Shown here: positions 7,319 to 16,831 of the stretch, piece after piece
How the letters are laid out: each line of letters begins with the position of its first letter
Numbering within the stretch: the stretch's first letter is position 1
Source of the DNA: Marinobacter sp. ANT_B65
Lineage (GTDB): Bacteria > Pseudomonadota > Gammaproteobacteria > Pseudomonadales > Oleiphilaceae
Direction: 5' to 3'
Assembly: GCF_002407605.1 (NCBI RefSeq)
Contig: NZ_NXGV01000001.1
Location: 1,588,076 to 1,652,075, forward strand
Length of the DNA: 64,000 nucleotides
Notes under the pieces: generated by a model
What the model was told of the DNA's origin: nothing
What the model saw: only the letters and a program-made list of their open reading frames with translations
Database searches by the model: none
Program-made: the position numbers and the translations under genes

Positions 7319-8041
7319 CCCTGCATCGCTAAAAGCGTAATGGCCGCTGAATATTGGCATTAGGGACTACCAGCTTCTAACTAATTGAATAACTATATTA
7401 TTTTCAGTTGCCTTGGCTCCATTCATATGGTTTCAAGAGTTGCTTTCTTGGCATCCGGAGCATTAGGGTTGTTGCACTATTATTTTCGGCTATTTCGCCC
7501 GGCATTAATGGTGTCGTTTTAGAATCGCCAATCTTCGCCGCAGTGATGGGGATAATACATTTGATCCTCGTGTGGGCTATTGTCAGAAGAATGGCTTAGG
7601 CAATGCCTGTTATCATTTTTCTTCCAATTCTTCAGTACGGAACTTTGTGCCTGAAGACTGGTATTCAGGGTCAAAGCCACCGTCAGTTGAATGTGTTTTT
7701 TCAGGCATTAGGCGACAATCTCGGCTTTGAATACCCGGAGAAACCGGCAACTGCGTTGGTAGGGCTTGGTCTCGCTTACCAAGATCCAGCGTCGCCTTAG
7801 TCGGCAAATACGAACTCTCAAAAACTGAAAGGCCGTTGGCCTCTGTTTCGTGTTTCGATCCAACAATAACGGGCTATCAATAACTGACATACAAATCTTA
7901 ACGGTATGACGCTTTTGTTGATATATCGTTTTTTGTACCATTGTCTCCGCACCTTTAACGCTGCATGGCTGGAAGTGTGCAATTTGCGATGATGAAAGGG
8001 TCTCGAATATCCATCAATTACAAAATGCTAGGAGCATGTAG
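7319..8041. other. Gene-poor stretch, no convincing gene
   Basis: About 720 bp separate the acetyltransferase and the lipoprotein gene. One 63-residue frame (7408-7599, plus strand) ends in a hydrophobic helix, FAAVMGIIHLILVWAIV. An overlapping frame starting at 7427 also looks membrane-like, so a broken small membrane-protein gene is possible. The frames at 7603-7941 on both strands have no recognisable motif. Direct repeats or attC sites were not found here. Confidence 0.4.
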
Positions 8042-8800
8042 ATGTTTACATGGATCAAAGGCGGCGCGCTTAAAGCCTCTCCAATTCTTTTCGGTACACT
8101 TTTGGCTGCTTGCGGCGGAGGAGGAGGAAACTCTTCCTCCGATACCAATGCTAGTGAGACAAATGTCAAACTCGCTCCTGGTGGCTATGCGACGGGAATC
8201 GTTTATGGGGATGGAAGCACCGAAGAAGCCATCACGCTTCTTAGTCCGACTGGAAAATTCGTTACCGTAGTCTATTTAGACTCTATTACGGTGGGAACAC
8301 TCCAGTTTGGTAGTGACGGTTCGATTAGTGGCAGCGGCACTGATGTCACCTTCGATAGTTCATGGGAAACTATTAACGGAACGTTAACTGGCAAGACTCT
8401 CACGTCGGGAACGGCCACAATCACGGCTGGAATCGCTGGGGTTGAGAATAAGGTAACTTTGGAGCGAGACCATCAATATAGTGATCTCGGCATAACGATG
8501 TCAGCTCTGACTGGCACCTATTCCATGTCCGACCCAGAAGTCTATCCAACTACGGTAACCGTAGCAGAAGACGGAACTATTACCGGTAGTGACACTACGG
8601 GATGCGCATTCAATGGATCTGTTTCCATACCTGATACGAAATACAATGTATTCGAGGTTTCTTACAAAGCGTCCAACTGTGCAGACTCGTTGCGCAACGG
8701 CCAGTTCTTTGGTCTGGGTGCCTATGACCCAGAGTTAATGGAGCTTGAGTTTGCTGGCACTGATAGGGAGGTCACGGCTGTTTTTATTGGCACCAAATAA
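8042..8800 (+). CDS. Putative lipoprotein, beta-rich, unknown function
   Basis: The product has 252 residues. A signal sequence ends in a lipobox LLAAC (Cys at about residue 24) followed by a Gly/Ser-rich linker, so export and lipid anchoring are expected. The mature part is Thr/Gly/Ser-rich with repeated short strands (for example GSDGSISGSG, NGTLTGKTLTSG, VAEDGTITGSD), typical of a beta-sandwich or barrel-like lipoprotein. Two Cys (in TGCAF and SNCAD) could form a disulfide. The start is preceded by AGGAGC. A strong terminator follows directly, so it is a single-gene unit. Confidence 0.8.
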   Translation: MFTWIKGGALKASPILFGTLLAACGGGGGNSSSDTNASETNVKLAPGGYATGIVYGDGSTEEAITLLSPTGKFVTVVYLDSITVGTLQFGSDGSISGSGTDVTFDSSWETINGTLTGKTLTSGTATITAGIAGVENKVTLERDHQYSDLGITMSALTGTYSMSDPEVYPTTVTVAEDGTITGSDTTGCAFNGSVSIPDTKYNVFEVSYKASNCADSLRNGQFFGLGAYDPELMELEFAGTDREVTAVFIGTK

Positions 8801-8804
8801 GCAT

Positions 8805-8839
8805 TAGAAAAAGAGGGGGCTTTGAGCTCCCCTTTTTTA
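8805..8839 (+). terminator. Rho-independent terminator of the lipoprotein gene
   Basis: An A-rich and G-rich arm (AAAAAGAGGGGGC, ending 8820) is followed by a 5-nt loop, the complementary GCTCCCC arm (8826-8832) and a run of six T. It begins 5 nt after the lipoprotein stop. Confidence 0.85.
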
Positions 8840-9039
8840 TTTGGTTCCCCTCCCGCATCGACTGCCACCTGTGTATTGGTGTCATTAAACTCGCACAGGA
8901 CGTGCGGCTAACAATAGAACCACTACACACATCGCAGGTGGATCGATCTACATCCAGTCTTTAATCCAACTTCATCCTAGTAATGTCCGTAACTCTTGAA
9001 TCAGTTTTTCCAAGTCGGAGAATGGAGGCAAACTCCAGG

Positions 9040-9052
9040 TGACCTGCACCCA
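9040..9052 (+). repeat. Left terminal inverted repeat of the IS3-family element
   Basis: This 13-bp sequence is the exact reverse complement of 10234-10246. Confidence 0.85.
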
Positions 9053-9101
9053 ACTTTCTAATCCATCGTGATCTTAGTAATGTTCATCACCAGAGAGGAC
9101 G

Positions 9102-9371
9102 ATGAACATGAAGAAGCGATTTACCGAAGAACAGATCATACCCATTCTGAAGGAAGCCGAGGCCGGCCTTCCGGTCAAAGAGCTGTGCCGGAAGTACAAC
9201 ATCTCGGACGCGACCTTCTACACTTGGCGCAAGAAGTATGGCGGTCTGGAAGTCTCTGAAGCACGTCGGCTGAAGGCCCTGGAGGAAGAGAATGCCCGGC
9301 TCAAGAAATTGCTGGCCGAGTCCATGCTGGACACCGAAGCTTTGAAGGCCGCTCTGAACCGAAAGTACTGA
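9102..9371 (+). CDS. IS3-family transposase OrfA
   Basis: The product has 89 residues. It has an N-terminal helix-turn-helix (about 5-50, with FTEEQIIPILKEAEAG and LCRKYNISDATFYTWRKKYG) followed by a leucine-zipper-like coiled coil (LKALEEENARLKKLLAES). OrfA normally binds the inverted repeats and is joined to OrfB by a -1 programmed frameshift. It appears intact, but its partner is broken, so the copy cannot make the fused transposase. Confidence 0.9.
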   Translation: MNMKKRFTEEQIIPILKEAEAGLPVKELCRKYNISDATFYTWRKKYGGLEVSEARRLKALEEENARLKKLLAESMLDTEALKAALNRKY

Positions 9372-10229
9372 CCGTCGGGAACAAGGGCGAGGCGGTGCGC
9401 ACCATGCTGTCGAAGACGACGATATCCGAGCGCAAAGCCTGTTCACTCGTCGGGTTATCCTGCGCAACCATGCGTTATCAGTCTCAACGCTCGCCAGAGG
9501 AGCGTAAGCTGACAGAACGCATCAAAGCCATTGCCGCTCGAACGCCGCCGGTTCGGGTACCGGCGTATTCATCAGCTACTGCGTCGTGAGGGTACTGAGG
9601 TGAATCACAAGAAGGTTTATCGACTTTACCGGGAAGCTGGTTTGGCCGTCCGCAAACGTAAGCGCCGTAAAGGCGCGATGGTCTAACGACAGCCCTTGGT
9701 GCTGCCCGATGCGCCGAATCATACGTGGTCTATGGATTCCTTGGCCAGCGGGCGCAGGATCAAATGCCTGACGATCGTGGATGATTTCACCAAAGAATGC
9801 CTCGACATTCCCGTTGCCATGGGAATCTCAGGCGAACAGGTAGTTCGTACCCTGGATAGCATAGCGGCCTTCAGAGGCTACCCGAAAGCCGTCAGAACCG
9901 ATCAGGGACCGGAGTTTACTTGCAGAGCATTGGATCAATGGGCTTACCGTCATGGCGTTGAGCTGAAACTGATCCAGCCCGGAAAGCCGATGCAGAATGG
10001 CTACGTCGAGAGCTTTAATGGAAAATTCCGGGACGAGCGCCTGAATGAACATTGGTTCCGGGGCCTTGCTCATGCCCGGGAGAAAATCAGTAATTGGCGA
10101 CTGGATTACAATGAGCGTCAACCGCATCCATCCTTGGGATACCAGACACCCCTGGAGTTTGCCTCTGCTCTCCGACTTGGAACAACTGATTCAAAAGCAA
10201 CGGACATTACTAGGGAGCAGCTGGATTAA
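9365..10229 (+). pseudogene. IS3-family transposase OrfB (frameshift plus internal stop)
   Basis: OrfB coding begins after the orfA stop (ISERKACSLVGLSCATMRYQ), then shifts frame near 9545, where RRFGYRRIHQLLRREGTEV continues one base over. It is then interrupted by an in-frame TAA at 9684-9686 before the catalytic core. The rve/DDE domain remains readable (9696-10229): Asp in WSMDSLASG, Asp in VRTDQGPEF and Glu in [14 protein letters not shown]. Two independent lesions mean the element is inactive unless helped in trans. Confidence 0.85.
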
Positions 10230-10233
10230 ATAC

Positions 10234-10246
10234 TGGGTGCAGGTCA
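10234..10246 (+). repeat. Right terminal inverted repeat of the IS3-family element
   Basis: This is the exact reverse complement of 9040-9052. Just beyond it a short hydrophobic reading (SLVEAIVVCLVGLAIPITIS) ends at 10356 and may be the 3' remnant of a membrane protein gene cut by the insertion. Confidence 0.85.
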
Positions 10247-10410
10247 ATAGTGACAATGCCTCACTGGTGGAAGCAATTGTTGTTTGCCTAGTGGGCCTAG
10301 CGATACCGATCACCATTTCAGTGCTTCTTGCTCCATGGGACAACTTTGGTACGTAGTGAAGCCTTTTCACGTAACAGAAAATCGCTACATCTAATTGAGG
10401 TCTTGGTATC

Positions 10411-10956
10411 ATGAATTGCAAAGTAGTTGCCGTAAGCCGAAGTGGAAAGCACAACTTCAGTAAGGAAAACAGTGAATCGATTAATCTGATTCAGGATTTT
10501 GGTGTGGAAGGCGATGCCCACGCCGGGAAAACCGTAAAGCATCTGTTTTTGGCTAAAAAAGCCCCCTCCAGAAAAAATATCCGACAAGTTCACTTGATAC
10601 CAATGGAACTCCTTGATGATCTGAACGGCAAAGGTTTTTCTGTTTCCCCAGGCCAGCTTGGTGAAAATATCACAACACAGAGTATTGACCTGCTCAGCTT
10701 GCCTGTAGGGTGTAAATTGCATATTGGTGAAGCTGCCATCGTTGAATTAACGGCGCTGCGTAATCCATGCGTTCAGATTGAGAACTTTCAGAAGGGTATG
10801 CTGAAGGAAGTCATCAGCAAGGATGATCAGGGTAAAATTGTTCGTAAGGTTGGTGTAATGGGTGCAGTAACGGCAGGTGGTTCTGTGAATCCGGATGACC
10901 TGATTACCGTTGAACTGCCAGATCCACCGCATAAAAATCTCGAGTACATTTGGTAA
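10411..10956 (+). CDS. MOSC domain-containing protein
   Basis: The product has 181 residues and matches the MOSC fold (molybdenum cofactor sulfurase C-terminal type). GVEGDAHAG lies near residue 31, PGQLGENIT near 83, and the conserved Cys sits in LRNPCVQIENF (about 120). MOSC proteins bind sulfur-carrying cofactors or act in molybdenum enzyme biogenesis and N-hydroxylated compound reduction. The specific partner is unknown. It is the first core gene right of the IS3 element and stands alone, about 45 bp before the CHAD gene. Confidence 0.88.
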   Translation: MNCKVVAVSRSGKHNFSKENSESINLIQDFGVEGDAHAGKTVKHLFLAKKAPSRKNIRQVHLIPMELLDDLNGKGFSVSPGQLGENITTQSIDLLSLPVGCKLHIGEAAIVELTALRNPCVQIENFQKGMLKEVISKDDQGKIVRKVGVMGAVTAGGSVNPDDLITVELPDPPHKNLEYIW

Positions 10957-11002
10957 AAAGAGCCATGCGGCCCCATCGTCGTTGTAAATTCGAGGTAAAT
11001 CT

Positions 11003-11869
11003 ATGCGATATCGTCTTAGTGTTGAGGGGAGTCTGAAGAAGCACCTCCGCCGGCTTGTTTGTTCTATTAATGATGATATCGCTCTTGCTCTGTTACTCGC
11101 CTGCCGGGATCCGGAAAGAGGGGTTCATGAAGCCCGTAAGAGCTGCAAGGAAATGCGTGCGGTGCTGCGTCTGATCAGGCCCTGGTTGGGTGAGGCTGAA
11201 TTCAGGTATTGGCAGGATTTTTACCGCTCTTTTTCCGGTAAGCTATCCGGTAATCGCGACGCTATGGTTCGGGTACAAACCTGGAAAAGCCTTGTTGCCG
11301 AATTCCCCCGGCTTCAAGGAAAAGCCTTCGCCGGCGTAGCCAGTTTCCTTTCAGCACAGCAGCCAGACTCTGCTGATGAAAGGGGTAGGGATTTTTACCT
11401 GGAGCTTGCACTGGAAATAGGCAAGCAGAGCGAAGTACCACAAACCTGGAACCTTCCGAAATCCCTGTCCGATCTGCTTCCGAATCTTAAAACCATATAT
11501 CGGGATGCCTGTGAAGCCGGGAAAACCGCCAAAAGATCCAACAATACTGATAGCTTCCATCGGTTCAGGAAGCGCTCTAAAGACCTTTTTTATTGCCTGA
11601 GAGTTCTGAAACCTGTAATTGATACAAATCTCACATCTATGGTTGCGGGCCTGCAGGAGATGTCTGAGATTCAGGGTAACGCTAATGATCAGGCGGTATT
11701 ACTGGCATACCTGCGTGAACACAGAAAATCTTTGGGCCTTGACGATTCTGATTGGAAGCTTGTCCAGAACCGGATAACAAAAAAGCGTAGTGAGCTTCGG
11801 AGGCAGGCCCATAAAATGGCGAAAAAGCATTTAATGAAATCGCCGGGAGTTTTCATCAAGTCATTATAG
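11003..11869 (+). CDS. CHAD domain protein (polyphosphate-binding)
   Basis: The product has 288 residues and is an alpha-helical CHAD domain. It is recognised by the His-containing helix GVHEARKSCKEMRAVLRLIRP (about 36-56, first part of the motif) and the second copy FHRFRKRSKDLFYCLRVL (about 185-202), both lined with Arg/Lys. CHAD domains bind inorganic polyphosphate. The next gene 51 bp downstream encodes a PPK2 polyphosphate kinase, supporting a shared role. No CYTH domain is fused. The cell location is cytosolic, with no signal peptide. Confidence 0.88.
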   Translation: MRYRLSVEGSLKKHLRRLVCSINDDIALALLLACRDPERGVHEARKSCKEMRAVLRLIRPWLGEAEFRYWQDFYRSFSGKLSGNRDAMVRVQTWKSLVAEFPRLQGKAFAGVASFLSAQQPDSADERGRDFYLELALEIGKQSEVPQTWNLPKSLSDLLPNLKTIYRDACEAGKTAKRSNNTDSFHRFRKRSKDLFYCLRVLKPVIDTNLTSMVAGLQEMSEIQGNANDQAVLLAYLREHRKSLGLDDSDWKLVQNRITKKRSELRRQAHKMAKKHLMKSPGVFIKSL

Positions 11870-11920
11870 ATACCCGGAATAACGGCTACTAACTATTATG
11901 AAATCGGGAGTGCTGAACCC

Positions 11921-12796
11921 ATGAAGGCGAAGTTTGATACAGACCAATTCCGCGTAAAAGAAGATCAGGCTGTGGACCTCGCCCAATGGCCAACAGAGGT
12001 GGACCCCTTTTACTCATCAAAAAAAGACTATAAAAAACGCCTCCGACGCCAGGTAACAGAGTTAAGCGATCTTCAACAAATGCACTATGCATCTAATCGC
12101 TATGCAGTTCTTTTTATTTTCCAGGCGATGGACGCCGCCGGTAAAGACGGCGCTATTCGCCATGTAATGTCCGGTGTAAATCCCCAGGGTTGTCAGGTTT
12201 TCAGCTTCAAGCACCCAAGCGCCAAGGAGGTGAATCATGATTTTCTCTGGCGCACGAACAAGGCTCTTCCTGAGCGGGGCCACATTGGCATTTTTAATCG
12301 TTCCTATTATGAGGAAGTGCTGATTGCCCGTGTGCATCCGCATATTCTGCATAGTGAAAACCTGCCCGACTCATTGCGTGATGATAACGCTATCTGGAAG
12401 GGCCGTTACCGTTCCATTGATGAAATGGAAGCGCACTTGCACCGTAACGGCACACGTATCTGCAAGTTTTTTCTGCACCTGTCAAAAGACGAGCAACGCC
12501 GTCGTTTTCTCGACCGGATAGATGAGACAGACAAAAACTGGAAGTTCAGCATGGCTGATATTGAAGAGCGGAAATTCTGGGATGATTATATGGATGCTTA
12601 TGAAGCCTGCCTGAGTAATACCAGTACCGAGCACGCCCCCTGGTATGTGGTGCCTGCTGACGATAAAAAGAACGCCCGGTTGATAATTTCCCAGATCATA
12701 ATCAATACGTTTAACAGTCTGCCGATGGCTTACCCGAAAGTCTCTTCTGAGCGTAAGCGCGAGCTTAAAAAGATACGCAAAATGTTAGCCGACTGA
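11921..12796 (+). CDS. Polyphosphate kinase 2 family protein
   Basis: The product has 291 residues. The P-loop is [17 protein letters not shown] (about 67-83, Walker A GKDG). The Walker B/lid region includes [21 protein letters not shown] (about 125-145, first part) with the conserved RSYYE. The C-terminal domain has [19 protein letters not shown]2 enzymes transfer phosphate between polyphosphate and nucleotides, and many of this length use polyphosphate to phosphorylate NMP or NDP. The class cannot be fixed by eye. It follows a CHAD gene, probably in the same transcript. Confidence 0.9.
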   Translation: MKAKFDTDQFRVKEDQAVDLAQWPTEVDPFYSSKKDYKKRLRRQVTELSDLQQMHYASNRYAVLFIFQAMDAAGKDGAIRHVMSGVNPQGCQVFSFKHPSAKEVNHDFLWRTNKALPERGHIGIFNRSYYEEVLIARVHPHILHSENLPDSLRDDNAIWKGRYRSIDEMEAHLHRNGTRICKFFLHLSKDEQRRRFLDRIDETDKNWKFSMADIEERKFWDDYMDAYEACLSNTSTEHAPWYVVPADDKKNARLIISQIIINTFNSLPMAYPKVSSERKRELKKIRKMLAD

Positions 12797-12914
12797 ATGG
12801 AATACCCTTTATGAAGACAGATTCTACAAAGGTCGCTTCGACAAGGTCGGGATCCTGTCCGATACTGTTTGTTTTCCAATAAACCCGATTCCCAACAATA
12901 AGAGGTAGTGAATC

Positions 12915-13697
12915 ATGTCCAACCTGCTGTTAAAAACCACCGACGAAAACGGCATCACCACGCTAACGCTGAACCAGCCTGAGCGTCGTAACAGCCTTTC
13001 CATGGCTATGCTTGATGCGCTTTCCGACGCACTTAAGGTTCTTGCAACAGACGATGGGACCCGCGTGGTGGTTGTTGCAGCGGCAGGCAATGTGTTCTGT
13101 GCCGGGCACGATCTCAAGGAGATTCGCAGTGAGCTTGATAGCAATGATTTCCAGCTCGCTTTGTTCCGCCGGTGCAGTGAGGTAATGCAGCAGCTTGTGA
13201 ATCTGCCTAAACCGGTAATTGCCCGTGTGGCTGGTGTTGCCACCGCGGCGGGGTGTCAGCTGGTTGCCAGCTGTGATCTGGCTGTTGCAGCGGATACGGC
13301 ACGTTTTGCGACACCGGGTGTGAATATCGGGCTGTTCTGTTCAACGCCTATGGTGGCTTTGTCCCGCAACGTATCCCGCAAACATGCCATGGAGATGCTG
13401 CTCACCGGTGAGCTGATCAGTGCAGCACGTGCAGAGCAGCTTGGTTTGGTTAATCGTATTGTTGATGAAGCAAAGCTGGACGATGCTGTATATACCATGG
13501 CCCGCACAATTGCTGAAAAATCCGGGCATACGCTTAAGATAGGAAAGGGCGCTTTCTACAGGCAGCTGGAGATGCCTCTGGCCGAAGCATACGGCTATAC
13601 GGCCAAGGTTATGGCAGAAAACATGCGTGCCGATGATGCCCGGGAAGGCATATGTGCCTTCCTGGACAAGCGTAAGCCCGACTGGAAGGATTGTTAA
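12915..13697 (+). CDS. Enoyl-CoA hydratase/isomerase family protein
   Basis: The product has 260 residues with a crotonase fold. The oxyanion-hole loops are NVFCAGHDLKEI (about 59-70) and ARVAGVATAAGCQLVASCD (about 103-121), and the C-terminal helix ends in FLDKRKPDW. It hydrates or isomerises enoyl-CoA thioesters. At the second catalytic Glu position (as in mitochondrial ECH) the sequence reads PGVNIGLFCSTP, lacking a Glu, so a hydratase role is not certain. GAGGTAG precedes the ATG. Its 3' end overlaps the convergent DUF192 gene by 4 bp. Confidence 0.88.
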   Translation: MSNLLLKTTDENGITTLTLNQPERRNSLSMAMLDALSDALKVLATDDGTRVVVVAAAGNVFCAGHDLKEIRSELDSNDFQLALFRRCSEVMQQLVNLPKPVIARVAGVATAAGCQLVASCDLAVAADTARFATPGVNIGLFCSTPMVALSRNVSRKHAMEMLLTGELISAARAEQLGLVNRIVDEAKLDDAVYTMARTIAEKSGHTLKIGKGAFYRQLEMPLAEAYGYTAKVMAENMRADDAREGICAFLDKRKPDWKDC

Positions 13698-14188
13698 GGG
13701 GCTTTGCAGTTCTCTTTTCCCAGCCGGAGGTGATCCCCAGGCCCGATTCCATTCGCCTCAAAAAAGCCGGCGTTCATTTCTACTGCAGAAATAAATTTTA
13801 CGCCGGCGGGATAGCTGGGGCACCGGGTTCCGTTGGATGAGGCGCAGGGCACCATTTGCAGGATGTTGCCGATTGCGTCATTTTCATCAAGGTATGCAAT
13901 GTCCAAGGGAATGAGCGTCTGGTACATCCAGAAGCCATGTTCCGCGGTCTGTTGCTGCTGGTATTTAAACAGCATGCCGGAACTGGCCGCCAGGCTCTCT
14001 CTGCCCATCAGGCCCTTGCTGCGCTCCGGTTGTCTGGTTGCGAGTTCAAGGCTGACACTGACTGTGCCTGTGTCTGTCACGAAGCACCCTTCAGCAACCG
14101 GCAAACCAGCCGAAGGCTCAGCGCCCGTGCCTGAAGAGCATCCCGCCAGTAAGGTGGCAAAACAGAGCAGGGCGCATTGATACCGCAT
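13694..14188 (-). CDS. DUF192 lipoprotein
   Basis: The product has 164 residues from the ATG at 14188, which overlaps the permease stop as ATGA. The N-terminus [20 protein letters not shown] is a lipoprotein signal with lipobox LAGC (Cys about 17). The DUF192 core is ATRQPERSKGLMGRESLA, then GFWMYQTLIPLDIAYLDE (about 85-102). DUF192 proteins are small periplasmic proteins of unknown function with a barrel-like fold. Coupling to an ABC-2 exporter is a genomic observation only. Confidence 0.85.
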   Translation of the reverse strand: MRYQCALLCFATLLAGCSSGTGAEPSAGLPVAEGCFVTDTGTVSVSLELATRQPERSKGLMGRESLAASSGMLFKYQQQQTAEHGFWMYQTLIPLDIAYLDENDAIGNILQMVPCASSNGTRCPSYPAGVKFISAVEMNAGFFEANGIGPGDHLRLGKENCKAP

Positions 14189-14949
14189 CAGGTACGCAAC
14201 CGGTATCCGGTTTTGAAAATCCACCAGATACCTGCCATACAGGCCGCCAGGAACAACAGGGTCATGCCCACGCTCACGCCCACGTGTACATCCGAAACGC
14301 CATAAAAGGCCCAGCGAAAGCCGCTGATCAGATAGACAACCGGGTTAAACAGGCTGATGGTCTGCCAGACCTCGGGCAACATATCGATGGAATAGAAGGT
14401 GCCTCCCAGAAAGGTCAGGGGGGTCACAATCATCATCGGAACTATCTGGAGTTTCTCGAAGCCGTCCGCCCATATACCGATGATAAAACCGAACAGGCTG
14501 AAGGTTACGGCGGTCAATACCAGGAATGATAGCATCCAGAAAGGGTGCAGAACGCTGTAGTCCACAAACAGTCTGGCGGTGGCCAGTATGATCAGGCCCA
14601 GTATTACCGACTTTGTGGCAGCAGCGCCCACATAACCGAGAACAACTTCAACATAGGACACTGGAGCAGACAGCACCTCGTATATGGTTCCCGAAAACTT
14701 TGGCATATAGATACCGAAAGAGGCGTTCGAGATGCTCTGCATCAGCAGAGAGAGCATCACCAGCCCGGGAATGATGTAGGCAGCATATTCAATGTTGTCG
14801 ATATTGCCCATGCGAGAACCAATGGCCGAGCCAAAGACAATAAAATACAGGCAGGTAGAGATGACCGGCGAGAGCACGCTTTGCATCAGGGTGCGTCCCA
14901 TGCGGGACATTTCAAAACTATATATGGCTTTAACACCGTAAAAATTCAT
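14188..14949 (-). CDS. ABC-2 type transporter permease
   Basis: The product has 253 residues with about six membrane helices (for example [37 protein letters not shown] and [19 protein letters not shown]), the usual layout of an ABC-2 permease. The [15 protein letters not shown] motif (about 180) is typical of the YadH/NodJ-like group. It lies 12 bp after the ATPase gene and overlaps the DUF192 gene, so the three form one operon. The exported substrate is unknown. Confidence 0.9.
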   Translation of the reverse strand: MNFYGVKAIYSFEMSRMGRTLMQSVLSPVISTCLYFIVFGSAIGSRMGNIDNIEYAAYIIPGLVMLSLLMQSISNASFGIYMPKFSGTIYEVLSAPVSYVEVVLGYVGAAATKSVILGLIILATARLFVDYSVLHPFWMLSFLVLTAVTFSLFGFIIGIWADGFEKLQIVPMMIVTPLTFLGGTFYSIDMLPEVWQTISLFNPVVYLISGFRWAFYGVSDVHVGVSVGMTLLFLAACMAGIWWIFKTGYRLRT

Positions 14950-14961
14950 GCCTTTCTCCCG

Positions 14962-15894
14962 TTAGCCTTCAGCTTGTTCATGCACAAGGCCGACAAAAAT
15001 CTCTTCCAGGGAACTTTCCCGGGTCCGCAGATCACGGTAATCAATCCCGATATCTCCCAGTGTGCGCAATAAACGGGCGACGCCGGCTTGTTCCTGCTGA
15101 GAGTCAAACGTATAGATCAGCTCGTAGCCATCGTCTGAAAGCTCCACGGGCTCAAGTGTGAGTTCGCCAGGTACCTTGTCGAGCTTGTTCTGCAACTGCA
15201 GGCGGAGTTCTTTTTTACCGAGCTTGCTCATCAGCTGGGTTTTGTCTTCCACCAGAATGATCTCGCCCTGGCGAATAACGCCGATCCGGTCGGCCATCTC
15301 TTCGGCTTCTTCGATGTAGTGGGTTGTCAGTATGATGGTTACGCCGTCTTCCCGGAGTTTACGAACCATCTCCCACATATCGCGCCGGAGTTCTACATCC
15401 ACCCCTGCCGTAGGTTCATCAAGGAACAGAATCCGTGGTTCGTGAGAGAGAGCTTTGGCAATCATCAACCGGCGCTTCATACCGCCGGAGAGGGTCATTA
15501 TGCGGTTTTTGCGTTTGTCCCAGAGCGACAGGTCTCTCAGTATCTTTTCAATGTGCGCAGGATTAGGTGCTTTACCGAAAAGACCCCGGCTGAACGACAC
15601 AGCGTTCCATACGGTTTCAAACGAATCGGTATTGAGCTCCTGGGGTACAAGGCCAATGGTTTCACGGGCTTTACGATAATCGCTAACGATGTCATGACCA
15701 CCGGCCCTGACCTCACCGGAAGACATATTGGTGATACCGCAAATGATGCTGATCATCGTGGTTTTGCCCGCCCCGTTAGGGCCGAGGAGGGCAAATATTT
15801 CACCCCGGTTTATTTCCAGGTTGATATTTTTGAGGGCCTGGAACCCGCCCTCGTAAATCTTGTTGAGGCTTTTTACGGAAATCTCCGGCTGCAC
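14962..15894 (-). CDS. ABC-2 exporter ATP-binding protein
   Basis: The product has 310 residues and reads from a GTG ([17 protein letters not shown]). Walker A is [12 protein letters not shown] (about 37), the signature is LSGGMKRRL (about 140), Walker B is [12 protein letters not shown] (about 158), and the H-loop is [11 protein letters not shown]. The C-terminal 80 residues form the regulatory extension seen in YadG/NodI-type ATPases. It energises the permease encoded just downstream. Confidence 0.93.
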   Translation of the reverse strand: MQPEISVKSLNKIYEGGFQALKNINLEINRGEIFALLGPNGAGKTTMISIICGITNMSSGEVRAGGHDIVSDYRKARETIGLVPQELNTDSFETVWNAVSFSRGLFGKAPNPAHIEKILRDLSLWDKRKNRIMTLSGGMKRRLMIAKALSHEPRILFLDEPTAGVDVELRRDMWEMVRKLREDGVTIILTTHYIEEAEEMADRIGVIRQGEIILVEDKTQLMSKLGKKELRLQLQNKLDKVPGELTLEPVELSDDGYELIYTFDSQQEQAGVARLLRTLGDIGIDYRDLRTRESSLEEIFVGLVHEQAEG

Positions 15895-15997
15895 GAGCGT
15901 ATCCTGTTCCTGAAAGTGGGTCAGTGATGAAAGCGCGACATTTTCTCATGTCTGGCGCCGGTTTAGAAACTTTGCCTTGAGGAAGATTGTGTCCATA

Positions 15998-16501
15998 ATG
16001 CCTCATTGGTTTCAACTGGGTGAGGGTATGTTACGAGCGATTGTGATTGTCGGTTTCATTGTCGGCATTATTACAGCAATTCTTTTGGGAACTGACTGGC
16101 TACAAATGGCTGATAACGACGCCTCCGATACTGACCAACCCGTTTGTGACCTGCTGGCCGGCCCATGTGAATGGCAGACAGATTCCGGTCTCTGGAAAGT
16201 CGACCTGGAAGATCTGGGCGATAAAGGGCAGGGTACAGAGTACCAGCTAACGGTGAATGCTCCGGCAGAACCGGATCGGTTTCTCGCCGTGTTGCGCGGC
16301 GAGTCCATGTATATGGGGGAGTACCCGGTACCGCTGCGCAGTGAAAGTGATGGCAGTTACTCCGCACACTTCACTGCCCCTCTGTGCACTACGGGTTCCA
16401 GAATGGTCTGGCGCATTGATCTGCAACAAGGCCAGGTTGCTCTTTCAGAGCCGTCTCCGTTGAAACTTATATATCGCGCCCATGAAAGAGACACCTTGTA
16501 A
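15998..16501 (+). CDS. Hypothetical membrane-anchored protein
   Basis: The product is about 167 residues from the ATG at 15998. GTG at 15989, or ATG at 16028 after GTGAGGGT, are alternative starts. One N-terminal membrane helix (IVIVGFIVGIITAILLG, about 15-31) anchors a periplasmic beta-rich domain with an early CDLLAGPCEW Cys pair. I do not recognise the family. A Cys-containing Ig-like fold is plausible. It is divergent from the ABC ATPase gene and precedes the small gene and the cardiolipin synthase. Confidence 0.65.
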   Translation: MPHWFQLGEGMLRAIVIVGFIVGIITAILLGTDWLQMADNDASDTDQPVCDLLAGPCEWQTDSGLWKVDLEDLGDKGQGTEYQLTVNAPAEPDRFLAVLRGESMYMGEYPVPLRSESDGSYSAHFTAPLCTTGSRMVWRIDLQQGQVALSEPSPLKLIYRAHERDTL

Positions 16502-16528
16502 ATTTACGCTAACTTCAGAGAAGTCGTG

Positions 16529-16831
16529 ATGGATTACGGTGAGAGTGTACAAAAAGTGCTGCTACGAAAAATTCGTAAAGCAGAGCAGGATCTTATGCAG
16601 TTAAAGCTGGACTACTGTCGCTTCGTTTTTGGGCTGGGCCAGCGAACGAGGGTTGTTTCAGGGGGCGAAACTTACCTGGTTCTTTCGGTTGATGTCGACT
16701 CCATGGTTTCCACGGAGGAAGGCGAGTTCAGTCGTCCGGCAGTCGCCGGAGTACCTGTCGATGCACCAGACCAGGCAGAGATCGTTGAATTGGGGAGTGA
16801 CTGGACGCTGGAACAGCACAACGGGAATTGA
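16529..16831 (+). CDS. Hypothetical small protein upstream of cardiolipin synthase
   Basis: The product has 100 residues from the ATG at 16529 (GTG at 16526 is an alternative). It begins with a predicted amphipathic coiled coil (KVLLRKIRKAEQDLMQLKLD) and continues as an acidic, soluble domain. No family is recognised. Its stop overlaps the start of the cardiolipin synthase gene (TGATG), so the two are translationally coupled. Confidence 0.65.
   Translation: MDYGESVQKVLLRKIRKAEQDLMQLKLDYCRFVFGLGQRTRVVSGGETYLVLSVDVDSMVSTEEGEFSRPAVAGVPVDAPDQAEIVELGSDWTLEQHNGN

Larger units (their letters stand above)
9040..10246 (+). mobile_element. IS3-family insertion sequence (IS51/IS407-like), 1207 bp, defective
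   Basis: The element is bounded by 13-bp perfect inverted repeats, TGACCTGCACCCA (9040-9052) and TGGGTGCAGGTCA (10234-10246). It carries orfA and a broken orfB. The flanking tetranucleotides (CAGG left, ATAG right) differ, so no 4-bp target duplication remains, which suggests rearrangement after insertion. The 200 bp to its left (8841-9039) show no gene but include CTAGTAATGTCCGT, similar to the element's own leader, possibly an older relic. Confidence 0.85.

Noticed and set aside
7603..7941. Frames on both strands between GNAT and lipoprotein genes
   Set aside because: No start signal, motif or consistent codon use was found; left as a gene-poor stretch.
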